The notes under the pieces were generated by a model. The model searched no databases and was not told where the DNA came from. It worked only from the letters and a program-made list of their open reading frames with translations. From positions 1 to 64,000 of the forward strand of contig JAZBOL010000057.1 of NCBI GenBank assembly GCA_036351115.1: a DNA stretch of 64,000 nt, read 5' to 3'. This DNA comes from Marinihelvus sp036351115. GTDB lineage: Bacteria > Pseudomonadota > Gammaproteobacteria > Xanthomonadales > SZUA-36. Within the stretch, counting starts at the first letter, position 1, and each line of letters opens with the position of its first letter. Positions 42,877 to 51,467 of the stretch are shown here, in pieces. A program made the translations under genes and the position numbers.

Positions 42877-45800
42877 GTGATCTCCGATACCTTCATTCAG
42901 CGGCCGAAGTTCGCGATGGTGATTTCCATCGTGATCGTGCTTGCGGGGCTGATTTCCATTCCCCTGCTGCCGGTGGGCGAATTTCCCGACATTTCGCCGC
43001 CCCAGGTCCAGGTCAACGCCACCTTCCCCGGCGCCAACGCGCAGACCGTGATCGACGCCGTGGCCGGCCCGATCGAGCAGCAGGTGAACGGGGTCGAGGG
43101 CATGATCTACATGGAGTCCACGGCGGCGAACGATGGCTCCTACAAACTGACCGTGACCTTCGATTTCGGCACGGACCCGGACCTGGCGCAGGTGAACGTC
43201 CAGAACCGCGTGACCCAGGCCGAGCCCGTGCTCCCGGAAGAGGTCAAGCGCCAGGGCATCCGGGTCGCCAAGCAGTCCACGGACATGCTGATGGTGATCA
43301 ACGTGTTCTCGCCGGACAAGTCCCTGGAGCCGGAATTCATCTCCAACTACACGACCATCAACGTGTCCGACCGGGTGTCACGGGTGCGCGGCGTCTCCCA
43401 GGCCAACAACCTGGGGGCCATGGACTATTCCATGCGCGTCTGGCTCGATCCGGACCGCATGGCGACGCTCGCCCTCACCACGGACGACATCGTCCAGGCG
43501 ATACGGGAACAGAACGTCGAGGTCGCCGCCGGGCAGATCGGCGGCCCCCCGGTTCCCGAGGGTCAGCAGTTCCAGTACACCCTCATCACGCAGGGTCGCC
43601 TGCAATCGGTCGAAGAGTTCGAGAACATCGTGGTGCGTGCCGGGACGGGAACGGAAATCGTGTTCCTCAAGGACGTGGCCCGGCTGCAGCTCGGGGCCCT
43701 CAGCTACTCGGCCTTCGGGCGACTGGACGGCGTACCCTCGGCCGTGCTGGCGGTCTACAAACTCCCGGAGGCCAATGCCCTGGCGGTGGCCGAGGAGATT
43801 TACGGCGAGCTGGAGAGCATCCAGCGGGATTTCCCGGACGGGCTCGACTACGCCATCCTGTACGACACCACGCGCTACGTGGAGATCTCCATCAAAGAGG
43901 TGGCGGTGACCCTGCTGCAGGCCGTGGGCCTGGTCATCGCCGTCGTACTCCTGTTCCTCGGCAACTGGCGCGCAACCCTCATCCCGGCGCTCACCATTCC
44001 CGTGTCGCTCATCGGCACCTTCGCCTTCATGCTGGCGACGGGCATGAGCATCAACACCGTGTCCCTGTTCGGGCTGATCCTCGCCATCGGCGTGGTGGTG
44101 GACGACGCCATCGTGGTGATCGAAAACACGGAGCGCCACGTGGGTGACGGCCTGTCAGGCATGGAAGCCGCCACGCGGACCATGAAGGAAGTCACCGGGC
44201 CGATCATTGCCACGACCCTGGTCCTGCTCGCCGTGTTCGTGCCCGTCACCCTCATGCCCGGCATCAGCGGTTCGCTGTACCGCCAGTTCGCCATGACGAT
44301 CTCCGTGGCGGTGGTGATTTCCTCCATCAACTCCCTGACCCTGAGTCCGGCGCTCGCCGCCCTGCTGATCCGGGAGCGCACGGAACCGAAGGGCGTCCTC
44401 GGCGTTTTCTCCCGTTTCCTCGACCGAACGACAACCAGGTACAAGCGCGCCATCGAGGTTTCCGTGCGACGCCTTCCGGTGACCGTCGGCGTCTATCTCG
44501 TCCTCGGCGGGGTCATCACCTGGCTGGTCCTGGCCCTGCCCACCGGCTTCGTCCCGCAGGAGGACAAGGGCGCGTTCTTCGTCGACGTGAGTCTTCCGGA
44601 CGGTGCCTCCCTGCAGCGCACGGAGACCGTGGTGGACGAGGTCAGTCGTCTGCTGGAAGCCGATCCGGACGTCAACCACGTGATCACGGTCACCGGGTTT
44701 TCCCTGCTCAAGGGCGTCGTGTCGGCGAACAGCGCCCTGGCCATCGCCGTGCTCAACGACTGGAGCGAACGTCCGGAACCCCAGCAGCATCAGAATGCCG
44801 TCGCGAATCGGCTTCGCGGCCAGCTGTTCGCCATCCCGGATGCCATGGTGATGGCCTTCTCACCCCCCGCCCTGCCGGGTGTGGGCGCCGTATCCGGCCT
44901 GGACTACCGCCTGCTCGACCGGCAAGGACGTTCACCCCAGTCCCTGGCGTCCACGGCCCTGACCGTGGTGGCGGAGGCCAATGCCGCCCCGGAAATCGCC
45001 CAGGCCTTCACAACGTTCCGCGCCGCCGTGCCCCTGATCGAGATCGACGCCGACCGGACCAAGATCAAGGACCAGGGCATCTCCCTCGGCAGCGTTTTCG
45101 GTACGTTGCAGACCATGCTGGGCTCGAGCTACGTGAACGACTTCAACCTGTTCGGCCGGACCTACCGCGTCATGCTGCAGGCGGACGGCCAGTTCCGAAA
45201 CGACGAATCGGACATCGGGCGCCTGTTCGTCCGCAACCGGGACAACGAGATGGTGCCCCTCGCGACGCTCATTCAAACCCGCTCGACCCTGGGTCCGGAA
45301 ACGCTCAATCGTTACAACCTGTTCAATTCCGTGACGATCAACGCCATGCCGGCGCCGGGCTACAGCGAATCCCAGGCGATCGCGGCCATGGAGCGCATCT
45401 CCGCCAGCACCCTGCCGGACGGCTACGGTTACGAGTGGTCGGGCATGACCTACCAGTCCCTTGCAGCCGGCAATCTGGCCCCCATCATTTTCGCCCTGGC
45501 GCTGGTGTTCGTTTACCTGTTCCTGGTGGCGCAGTACGAAAGCTGGCTCATTCCGGCGGCCATCGTGCTGTCCGTTCCCCTGGCCCTCCTCGGCGCCTTC
45601 GCCGGACTCATGGCGGCCGGTCTGCCCCTGAACCTCTACGGACAGATTGGCCTGGTGCTGTTGATCGGGCTGTCGGCCAAAACGGCCATCCTGATCGTGG
45701 AGTTCGCCAAGCAGCTGAATGAAAACGAAAACCTCGGAATCCGGGAAGCGGCGGTAGAGGCCGCCGGTCTGCGCTTTCGCGCCGTACTCATGACCGCCCT

Positions 45801-45981
45801 GAGCTTCGTCCTCGGCGTGCTGCCCCTGGTGCTCGCCAGCGGCGCCGGCGCCGCGTCGCGGGTGTCCCTGGGCCTGGCAGTTTTTGCCGGCATGCTCGCT
45901 TCCGCTATTCTGGGCACCATGATGGTTCCTGCCTGCTTTGCCTTTATTCAGCGCCTGCGTCGGCGGGGCGACCCCGCATGA
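42877..45981 (+). CDS. RND multidrug efflux transporter, HAE-1 family (AcrB-like)
   Basis: 1034-aa inner-membrane proton-driven pump. The N terminus ISDTFIQRPKFAMVISIVIVLAG is typical of AcrB homologues; the TM4 proton-relay acids lie in VVVDDAIVVIENTE; large periplasmic loops follow TM1 and TM7. FVPQEDKG and the TM10 segment LLIGLSAKTAILIVEFAK are conserved. The GTG start follows the adaptor by 23 bases; the TGA overlaps the tspO ATG. Substrate range cannot be predicted. Confidence 0.95.
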   Translation: MISDTFIQRPKFAMVISIVIVLAGLISIPLLPVGEFPDISPPQVQVNATFPGANAQTVIDAVAGPIEQQVNGVEGMIYMESTAANDGSYKLTVTFDFGTDPDLAQVNVQNRVTQAEPVLPEEVKRQGIRVAKQSTDMLMVINVFSPDKSLEPEFISNYTTINVSDRVSRVRGVSQANNLGAMDYSMRVWLDPDRMATLALTTDDIVQAIREQNVEVAAGQIGGPPVPEGQQFQYTLITQGRLQSVEEFENIVVRAGTGTEIVFLKDVARLQLGALSYSAFGRLDGVPSAVLAVYKLPEANALAVAEEIYGELESIQRDFPDGLDYAILYDTTRYVEISIKEVAVTLLQAVGLVIAVVLLFLGNWRATLIPALTIPVSLIGTFAFMLATGMSINTVSLFGLILAIGVVVDDAIVVIENTERHVGDGLSGMEAATRTMKEVTGPIIATTLVLLAVFVPVTLMPGISGSLYRQFAMTISVAVVISSINSLTLSPALAALLIRERTEPKGVLGVFSRFLDRTTTRYKRAIEVSVRRLPVTVGVYLVLGGVITWLVLALPTGFVPQEDKGAFFVDVSLPDGASLQRTETVVDEVSRLLEADPDVNHVITVTGFSLLKGVVSANSALAIAVLNDWSERPEPQQHQNAVANRLRGQLFAIPDAMVMAFSPPALPGVGAVSGLDYRLLDRQGRSPQSLASTALTVVAEANAAPEIAQAFTTFRAAVPLIEIDADRTKIKDQGISLGSVFGTLQTMLGSSYVNDFNLFGRTYRVMLQADGQFRNDESDIGRLFVRNRDNEMVPLATLIQTRSTLGPETLNRYNLFNSVTINAMPAPGYSESQAIAAMERISASTLPDGYGYEWSGMTYQSLAAGNLAPIIFALALVFVYLFLVAQYESWLIPAAIVLSVPLALLGAFAGLMAAGLPLNLYGQIGLVLLIGLSAKTAILIVEFAKQLNENENLGIREAAVEAAGLRFRAVLMTALSFVLGVLPLVLASGAGAASRVSLGLAVFAGMLASAILGTMMVPACFAFIQRLRRRGDPA

Positions 45982-46436
45982 CCTGGGTCGTCTTCATCGT
46001 CCTCGTCCTCGCCGGCGCCGTGTCCGGGGCGGTCTTCAAGCCCGGCGCCTGGTACGCGTCCCTGCACAAGCCGCGCTGGACGCCGCCGGACTGGCTGTTC
46101 CCGCTGGCCTGGGGCGTGCTCTATGCCGCCATTGCCTGGGCCGGCGTGCTGGTCTGGGCCGCCGAGGGTCCCGGCCTGGCCCTCGCTTTCTGGGGCGCCC
46201 AGTGGATCTTCAACACGGCATGGTCCTGGCTGTTTTTCGGCAAGCGCCGCATGGACCTCGCCTTCGTGGACGTCACCCTGTTGTGGCTCAGCGTCGCGGG
46301 CTTCATCGTCACTGCCTGGAGCGTCTCGCCGCTGGCGTCGGTCCTGTTCCTGCCCTACCTGTCCTGGGTGACGCTCGCCGCGACGCTGAATCTCGCGGTC
46401 TGGCGCCGTAACCCCGGCGCCCGGCACGCGACCTGA
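45978..46436 (+). CDS. tspO: Tryptophan-rich sensory protein TspO
   Basis: 152-aa five-helix membrane protein of the TspO/MBR (translocator) family, with KPGAWYASLHKPRWTPP in the first loop and the WIFNTAWSWLFFG signature. Members bind porphyrins and cholesterol-like ligands; in Rhodobacter TspO (once CrtK) modulates pigment genes in response to oxygen. Here it overlaps the RND pump gene by four bases, so it is translationally coupled to a drug-efflux operon. Carotenoid genes lie about 9 kb downstream. Confidence 0.94.
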   Translation: MTWVVFIVLVLAGAVSGAVFKPGAWYASLHKPRWTPPDWLFPLAWGVLYAAIAWAGVLVWAAEGPGLALAFWGAQWIFNTAWSWLFFGKRRMDLAFVDVTLLWLSVAGFIVTAWSVSPLASVLFLPYLSWVTLAATLNLAVWRRNPGARHAT

Positions 46437-46620
46437 AGCGGCTTAGACACCGTCCGGAACCGTCCGCCGTTCCGTTTCCCGACCCGGTTCCGCGACCACG
46501 GTAGCGGTCTGTTCCGAGATACATCAGAATAGGAAAGGCGCCGTGTGAGCGCCCGCCGCCGGTCAGCGAACGGTTCGCACTGGCCGGCCCGCACCAATCC
46601 TGAGTACCGGGGGGACCACC

Positions 46621-47073
46621 ATGAGAAACCATTCGACCCGCATCCTGCCAGGCACGCTCGCCCTGGCCGCCTTCATCGCACCAATGGCCATGGCCGAGGA
46701 CGTGGACTTTCCCGACGTGCGCTATGGCCTGTGGGAGACCACCACGGTCACCTCCATGCGGTCCGACGTCATGAATCTGCCCGAAAACACCAACACCACC
46801 CGGGACTGCGTCACCGAGGAAGACGTGCGCGAGGGCCGGGCCTTTCTCCAGGACCAGGACGAGTGCGACATCATCGAGCAGAACATCACCAGCACGTCCA
46901 TGGACATGACCATGGTGTGCAGCCAGCCCGGGACCGGAGACATCAGGATGACCGTGTCCATGAAGTATTCGGGCGACACGGCCACGGGCACCATGAAGGG
47001 CGAAGTGGAGAGTCCCATGGGCAAGATGTTCATGGACATCGAGATGGACAGCCGCCGCGTCGGCGATTGCTGA
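46621..47073 (+). CDS. DUF3617 family exported protein
   Basis: 150-aa protein with a signal peptide (cleavage near AMA-EDVD), then a small beta-rich domain typical of DUF3617: YGLWETTT, a conserved Cys in RDCVTEED, DECDI, VCSQPGTG, and a terminal Cys (VGDC). Several cysteines suggest disulfides in the periplasm. GGGG lies about 6 bases before the ATG. The 184-base gap upstream separates it from tspO, so it is probably monocistronic. Function unknown in the family. Confidence 0.75.
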   Translation: MRNHSTRILPGTLALAAFIAPMAMAEDVDFPDVRYGLWETTTVTSMRSDVMNLPENTNTTRDCVTEEDVREGRAFLQDQDECDIIEQNITSTSMDMTMVCSQPGTGDIRMTVSMKYSGDTATGTMKGEVESPMGKMFMDIEMDSRRVGDC

Positions 47074-47222
47074 GCGACTGACGAACTGACAGGTACCGGG
47101 CCCTGAGCCACTCGGACAGCAACCCGGACCCCAATCCGGCCAGCACGTCGGAGCGCAGCGCGAAAGGCCTATCGGCCTCCGGCCTCAGGAACAACCTCTA
47201 CCGCGACAGCCGTCGGGCGGCG

Positions 47223-48635
47223 ATGCGTCTCATGGCGCGCGGCACCGGGCAGGTCCTGCGCCGGATCCTCCTGCTCATCGGCGCCCTTGCCGCGGCCATC
47301 TGGCTGTGGACCACCCTCACCACCGGGCTGGCGCCGGCTCAGCGCGCGGTCGCCTTCATCTTTCTGCTTGCCGTCGGCCTGTGGGTGACGGAAGCGATCC
47401 CGGCCTTCGCCGTGGGCCTGCTCATCATGGGCTACCTGGTGTACGTGCTGGGCTCGCCCTGGATTGGCGAGGGGGTCCAGGACCCTTCCGCCTATCTCGA
47501 CACCTGGTCGAGCCCGGTTATCTGGTTGCTCATGGGGGGCTTTTTCATGGCCGCCGGCCTCACGCGCACGGGACTGGACCGGCAGATCTTCGGAGCGGCG
47601 CTCAGGCTCGCCGGGACGCGCCCGGACCGGGTTCTGCTGGTGGTCATGCTGACCACCGCGCTCGCGTCCATGTTCCTGTCCAACACCTCGACCGCGGCGA
47701 TCATGATTGGCGCGGTTTTACCTTTCGTGCATCGGGCCGGCCCGGACGAACCCTTTTCCCGGGCCCTGCTCCTCGCCATTCCCATCGCCGCGTCCCTGGG
47801 CGGCATGGGCACGATCATCGGCAGTGCGCCGAACGCGATCGCGGCCGGGGTGGCGGACGACTTCGGCGTCGGTCCCGGCTTTCTGGCCTGGATGGTCTTT
47901 GGCCTGCCCGTCTCCCTGGCGCTGGTGCTGGGCTGCTGGCGGCTGCTGCTGTGGCGCTATCCTCCGGTCACCCGCCACGTAGACGCCGACCTCGGTGAGC
48001 TCGACCAGCCGAGCGTCCCGCACTCAAGAATGCGCCGCAACCGCTGGGTGGCCGGCATCCTGACCGCGGTGACCATCGCCCTGTGGATCACCACGCCGCT
48101 GCACGGCCTGCACGTGTCGGTCATCTCCCTGGTCCCCATCGTGGGGCTGACCGTGAGCCAGGTCGTGGGCGCCCGGGACGTTCGCGCCCTCCCCTGGGAC
48201 ACGCTCATGCTGGTTGCCGGCGGGCTTTCCCTGGGCGCAGCCGTCGTGGATACGGGGCTGGCCGCGGTCATCGCCGGCAAGCTGGAAGTGTTCACGCGGG
48301 TCGATTCCACCTGGGTGACCCTCGTGCTGCTGGGGTGGACCACGGTGGTCCTGTCGAATTTCATGAGCAACACGGCCACCGTTTCCCTCATGCTGCCGGT
48401 CGCGGTGGCCCTGGTACCGGGCCGGGAACTGGAAATGTGCCTCGTGCTCGGCCTGTCAGCGTCCTGCGCCCTGCTGTTGCCCGTGTCCACGCCACCCAAC
48501 GCGGTGGCCTACGGCACGGGGCTGCTCCAGATCCGGGATTTGCGCCTGGGCGGCCTGGCCGCGGGGGTACTGGGACCCCCGGTCATCGCGACCTGGGTCA
48601 TGCTCATGACCGCCCTGTTCAGATTCCTGGCCTGA
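47223..48635 (+). CDS. DASS-family sodium/dicarboxylate (or sulfate) symporter
   Basis: 470-aa inner-membrane transporter of the divalent anion:Na+ symporter family. The two Ser-Asn-Thr motifs that bind Na+ and the carboxylate are visible (FLSNTSTAAI and NFMSNTATVSLMLP), as is LWVTEAIPAF. Start uncertain: the ATG at 47223 has no ribosome site, and the frame stays open back to a stop at 47079-47081 with a Ser/Asn/Pro-rich reading but no ATG, GTG or TTG. It precedes the LysR/cupin module and may feed it with a dicarboxylate (inference). Confidence 0.88.
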   Translation: MRLMARGTGQVLRRILLLIGALAAAIWLWTTLTTGLAPAQRAVAFIFLLAVGLWVTEAIPAFAVGLLIMGYLVYVLGSPWIGEGVQDPSAYLDTWSSPVIWLLMGGFFMAAGLTRTGLDRQIFGAALRLAGTRPDRVLLVVMLTTALASMFLSNTSTAAIMIGAVLPFVHRAGPDEPFSRALLLAIPIAASLGGMGTIIGSAPNAIAAGVADDFGVGPGFLAWMVFGLPVSLALVLGCWRLLLWRYPPVTRHVDADLGELDQPSVPHSRMRRNRWVAGILTAVTIALWITTPLHGLHVSVISLVPIVGLTVSQVVGARDVRALPWDTLMLVAGGLSLGAAVVDTGLAAVIAGKLEVFTRVDSTWVTLVLLGWTTVVLSNFMSNTATVSLMLPVAVALVPGRELEMCLVLGLSASCALLLPVSTPPNAVAYGTGLLQIRDLRLGGLAAGVLGPPVIATWVMLMTALFRFLA

Positions 48636-48639
48636 GCCT

Positions 48640-48662
48640 CCCCGCCCGGCCGCCCGGCGGGG
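48640..48662. terminator. GC-rich hairpin after the DASS transporter
   Basis: CCCCGCC and GGCGGGG pair over 7 bp around a 9-base loop that can extend the stem with one bulge. It sits between the convergent transporter and LysR genes. No T-tract follows, so it may act only as a weak terminator or 3' end stabiliser. Confidence 0.35.
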
Positions 48663-48707
48663 CAAGGTCGGCGTTTCGGGGCAGGGTTCGATCGGGGACC
48701 GGCTGGA

Positions 48708-49673
48708 TTACACGCGTCTCAGGGCCTGTTCCACCTGCTTCTCGAGCTTCTCGATGGGAAGCACGTCCGGCCCCTTGCGCAGCAGGAAATCGACGAACCG
48801 CTCCGCCACGGGCGATTGACTGCGCGTGTTCGGATACACCACGTGCCAGTCCGACAGGATCGGGAACCCTTGCACCCGGAGCTGCACGAGATCATGCCCC
48901 ACGGCGTCCGCGAGCACATAGGCGGACAGGATCGTGATCCCCATGTTTTCGACGACCGCGTACTTGATGGCCTCGTTGCTTTCAATCGTCATCGTCTTGC
49001 CGAGCTGGTGCCCGTGGGCCTCCAGGTGGCGCCGGATGGCGTTGAAGGTGCCGGAACCCTCCTCGCGCATCAGAAACTTTTCGCCGGCGAGGTCCGCCCA
49101 CTGCAGCCCCCGTTTCCCCGCCAGCGGGTGCTTGCTCGACGCGATGACCGCCAGGGGATTGGGCAGGAACCGGTGAGACCGGATGTCCAGGTCGCGGGGC
49201 AGGTCGTTGAAGATGTAGAGATCGTCCCGGTGCGCATCGAGCCGGTCGATGATCTGGGCCCGGTTGCCGACATGAAAGGACACGTCGATACCGGGGTGTT
49301 CGCGACAGAAGGGGCCCAGGATGCGCGGCAGGAAATACTTGGCCGTGGTCACCACCGAGATGCGCAGCCGCCCGGCGGTCAGGCCGCGCAGACCATCCAC
49401 GCGCTCATCCAGGCGGCGCAACGCCTCGAAGACCGCCTGCGCCGCCGCCTCGACCTCGCGGCCGGCATCGGTGAGATGGAGCTGTTTGCCGATGACCTCG
49501 TGGAGGGGCATGCCCACCGCCTCCGCCAGCTTGCCCACCTGCACGGACACGGCGGACTGGCTCAGGTGCAGGGCTTCGGCGGCGCGAGCCATGCTGGCAT
49601 GCTCGGCCACGCCAAGGAAAATTTCCAGCTGGCGCAAGGTGCCGAAACGGGCGACCCGTGCAGGTTCCATCAT
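48708..49673 (-). CDS. LysR-family transcriptional regulator
   Basis: 321-aa regulator with an N-terminal winged helix-turn-helix (TLRQLEIFLGVAEHASMARAAEALHLSQSAVS) and a CbbR/CysB-like effector domain (GRLRISVVTTAKYFLPRIL). Start chosen at ATG 49673, which has GGAG 6 bases upstream on the minus strand; an in-frame ATG at 49694 lies only 5 bases from a perfect TATAAT and would have no leader. It is divergent from the cupin/racemase-like pair and most likely controls it, responding to a small carboxylate or related ligand. Confidence 0.9.
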   Translation of the reverse strand: MMEPARVARFGTLRQLEIFLGVAEHASMARAAEALHLSQSAVSVQVGKLAEAVGMPLHEVIGKQLHLTDAGREVEAAAQAVFEALRRLDERVDGLRGLTAGRLRISVVTTAKYFLPRILGPFCREHPGIDVSFHVGNRAQIIDRLDAHRDDLYIFNDLPRDLDIRSHRFLPNPLAVIASSKHPLAGKRGLQWADLAGEKFLMREEGSGTFNAIRRHLEAHGHQLGKTMTIESNEAIKYAVVENMGITILSAYVLADAVGHDLVQLRVQGFPILSDWHVVYPNTRSQSPVAERFVDFLLRKGPDVLPIEKLEKQVEQALRRV

Positions 49674-49696
49674 CGGGTACTCCGCTTGATTCATTA

Positions 49697-49740
49697 ATGA
49701 TTATAAATGCTTTATGTGAATAACTTTTAGTTTTAATCAT
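49697..49740. promoter_or_regulatory. LysR operator and divergent promoters
   Basis: AT-rich island in a GC-rich window. ATGATTA (49697-49703) and TAATCAT (49734-49740) form an inverted repeat with a 30-base spacer. The left arm overlaps a perfect minus-strand TATAAT (49705-49700) for lysR; the right arm overlaps the likely -35 (TTTTAA, 49731-49736) of a cupin promoter whose -10 would be TAGCAT (49754-49759). This geometry fits autorepression and activation by the adjacent LysR protein. Confidence 0.55.
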
Positions 49741-49794
49741 CCAAAACCTCGCCTAGCATTGACGGCCTGATCAAACCCAATGCGAGGAAACGCC

Positions 49795-50691
49795 ATGCGC
49801 CCCCACGTCGAACTCGTCGATGAAAAAGACCTGCTCTGGCACGTCGCCGAACTGCCTCACGGCACCGGTGAAGCCCGTCAACGTAACCTGTGCTACGACG
49901 AAGAAAACGGCGCCGCCTCCCTGTCCATCGAGTTCCTGACGGACTGGAGCCGGGGCGCCGGCCAGCACGCGGCGCAAACCGAATGGTTCATCCTCTCCGG
50001 CGAAGTAAAAATCGGCGACACGGTCCTCGGCAAAGGCGGCTACTGGTGCGCTCCCACCGACGTTCCGACCCCGAGGATTGAAGCGAAGGCAGGCACCCGC
50101 ATTCTGCTCTTCCGCGAGTACGCGGACTGGGGCTTCACCCCGGCGGCCGAGGACACGACCGCCCTGGACGAACGCGTGGTGATCCAGGATTCCGAAGCGA
50201 TGGAGTGGTACGACGTCCAGGACCCGGAGAACGGCAGCCCGATGGACTTCGATCGCGGCGGCACGCCCGTGCCCGGCCTGTTCATCAAACTGCTCTGGCG
50301 CGACCCCAAGAACGGTTTCTATACCCGCCTCATCAAGGCCAAGCCGGGCTGGCGGGAACATCCCCTGGCGCACCATCCGGTATACGAGGAAGCCTACTGC
50401 CTGGAGGGCGAGTTCGACTACAACTACGGCTTCATGACGCCGGGGCAGTATTTCTTCCGCCCGGCCGGCGTCCGCCACGGCGACTTCACCGCCGGCGAAA
50501 AGGACGGTTGCACCTGGATCCTGCGCTGTGACGGCGACCTGGTGGACTGGTACACGGAGAACGCCCGCGTGGAAATGAAGGGCGACCCGGTGAACTGGGG
50601 CGAGGGCTACCCGCAATCCGAACCGCCCGCCTACGTGCAACCGGTGCGCTCGCGCTCCGTGGGTCCCTGGAAGGACCCGAGCTACCAGTGA
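49795..50691 (+). CDS. Bicupin protein (ChrR-like cupin)
   Basis: 298-aa protein with two cupin barrels. The C-terminal barrel has a full metal-site pattern (HPLAHHPVYEEAYCLEG and PGQYFFRPAGVRHGDF). The N-terminal barrel keeps HAAQTEWFILSGEVKIG but lacks the second-motif histidine. GAGGA lies 6 bases before the ATG at 49795. It may be a dioxygenase, isomerase or ligand sensor; the reaction is unknown. Its TGA overlaps the GTG of the next gene, so the two proteins are probably made together. Confidence 0.8.
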   Translation: MRPHVELVDEKDLLWHVAELPHGTGEARQRNLCYDEENGAASLSIEFLTDWSRGAGQHAAQTEWFILSGEVKIGDTVLGKGGYWCAPTDVPTPRIEAKAGTRILLFREYADWGFTPAAEDTTALDERVVIQDSEAMEWYDVQDPENGSPMDFDRGGTPVPGLFIKLLWRDPKNGFYTRLIKAKPGWREHPLAHHPVYEEAYCLEGEFDYNYGFMTPGQYFFRPAGVRHGDFTAGEKDGCTWILRCDGDLVDWYTENARVEMKGDPVNWGEGYPQSEPPAYVQPVRSRSVGPWKDPSYQ

Positions 50692-51467
50692 GCGAGGCAG
50701 ACCCGGCAGGTCAGGGTCGGGGTCGGGACCGGATGGGCTGGCGCGCCAAGTTCGGCGTGCTCGGCCCCTCCACGAACACCATCGTGCAACCCGAGTTCGA
50801 TGACCTCCGGGTGCCCGGGGTCACGAACCACTACAGCCGCATCGTCATCCAGAACGCCAGCGCCATTTCCAACGAGACCTTCATGGCGGGCACGCTGGAG
50901 ATCAACGAGCACGTGATGGAGGCCGTTCACGGGGTGCTGACCTGCGCCCCGGATTACCTGGTCATGGGCATGTCCGCCGTCACCTTCTACGGCGGGGCCC
51001 GGGGCGCTCGCACCTGGAAGGAACGGGTCGAGAGCGAGTCCGGACTCGGCATCTCGATCGGCTCGGAGTCCCTGGCCGCGGCCTGCGAGGCCATCGGCGG
51101 CATCCGCAAGGTGGTCATGCTGTCCCCCTACTACCCGGTGGCAAACGCCGAGGTGGTGAGGTTTCTCGCGGATCACGGTATCGACACGGTAAGAGACACC
51201 TGTCTGCAATGTCCAAGCTGGACGGCCATCGCCGAAGTCGGGGAAGACACCATTCGAAAGGCGATCCTGGCGCTGGACGGCGACGATGTCGACGCCATTT
51301 TGCAGGTCGGCACGAACCTGTGCTTCATGACCCAGGCGGCAGAGCTCGAACGCGAGTTGGGCAAACCCGTCATCGCCATCAACACGGCCACCTACTGGCA
51401 CGCGCTGCGCCACAACGGGATCGAGGATCGGAAGACGGGCTTCGGTCAGCTGCTCGAAGCGTACTGA
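50688..51467 (+). CDS. Maleate isomerase / arylmalonate decarboxylase family protein (Asp/Glu racemase superfamily)
   Basis: 259-aa cytosolic protein resembling maleate isomerases and arylmalonate decarboxylase (GVLGPSTNTIVQPEFDDL, LVMGMSAVTFYGG, ILQVGTNLCF). The C-terminal catalytic cysteine is present (Cys212), but the N-terminal one is replaced by Ser96-Ala97. Loss of the first cysteine is how arylmalonate decarboxylase differs from two-cysteine racemases and maleate isomerase, so a decarboxylase-like reaction on a malonate derivative is plausible but unproven. GTG start overlaps the bicupin stop; ATG 50733 is an alternative. The 3' end overlaps the next gene on the opposite strand by 22 bases. 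Confidence 0.8.
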   Translation: MSEADPAGQGRGRDRMGWRAKFGVLGPSTNTIVQPEFDDLRVPGVTNHYSRIVIQNASAISNETFMAGTLEINEHVMEAVHGVLTCAPDYLVMGMSAVTFYGGARGARTWKERVESESGLGISIGSESLAAACEAIGGIRKVVMLSPYYPVANAEVVRFLADHGIDTVRDTCLQCPSWTAIAEVGEDTIRKAILALDGDDVDAILQVGTNLCFMTQAAELERELGKPVIAINTATYWHALRHNGIEDRKTGFGQLLEAY

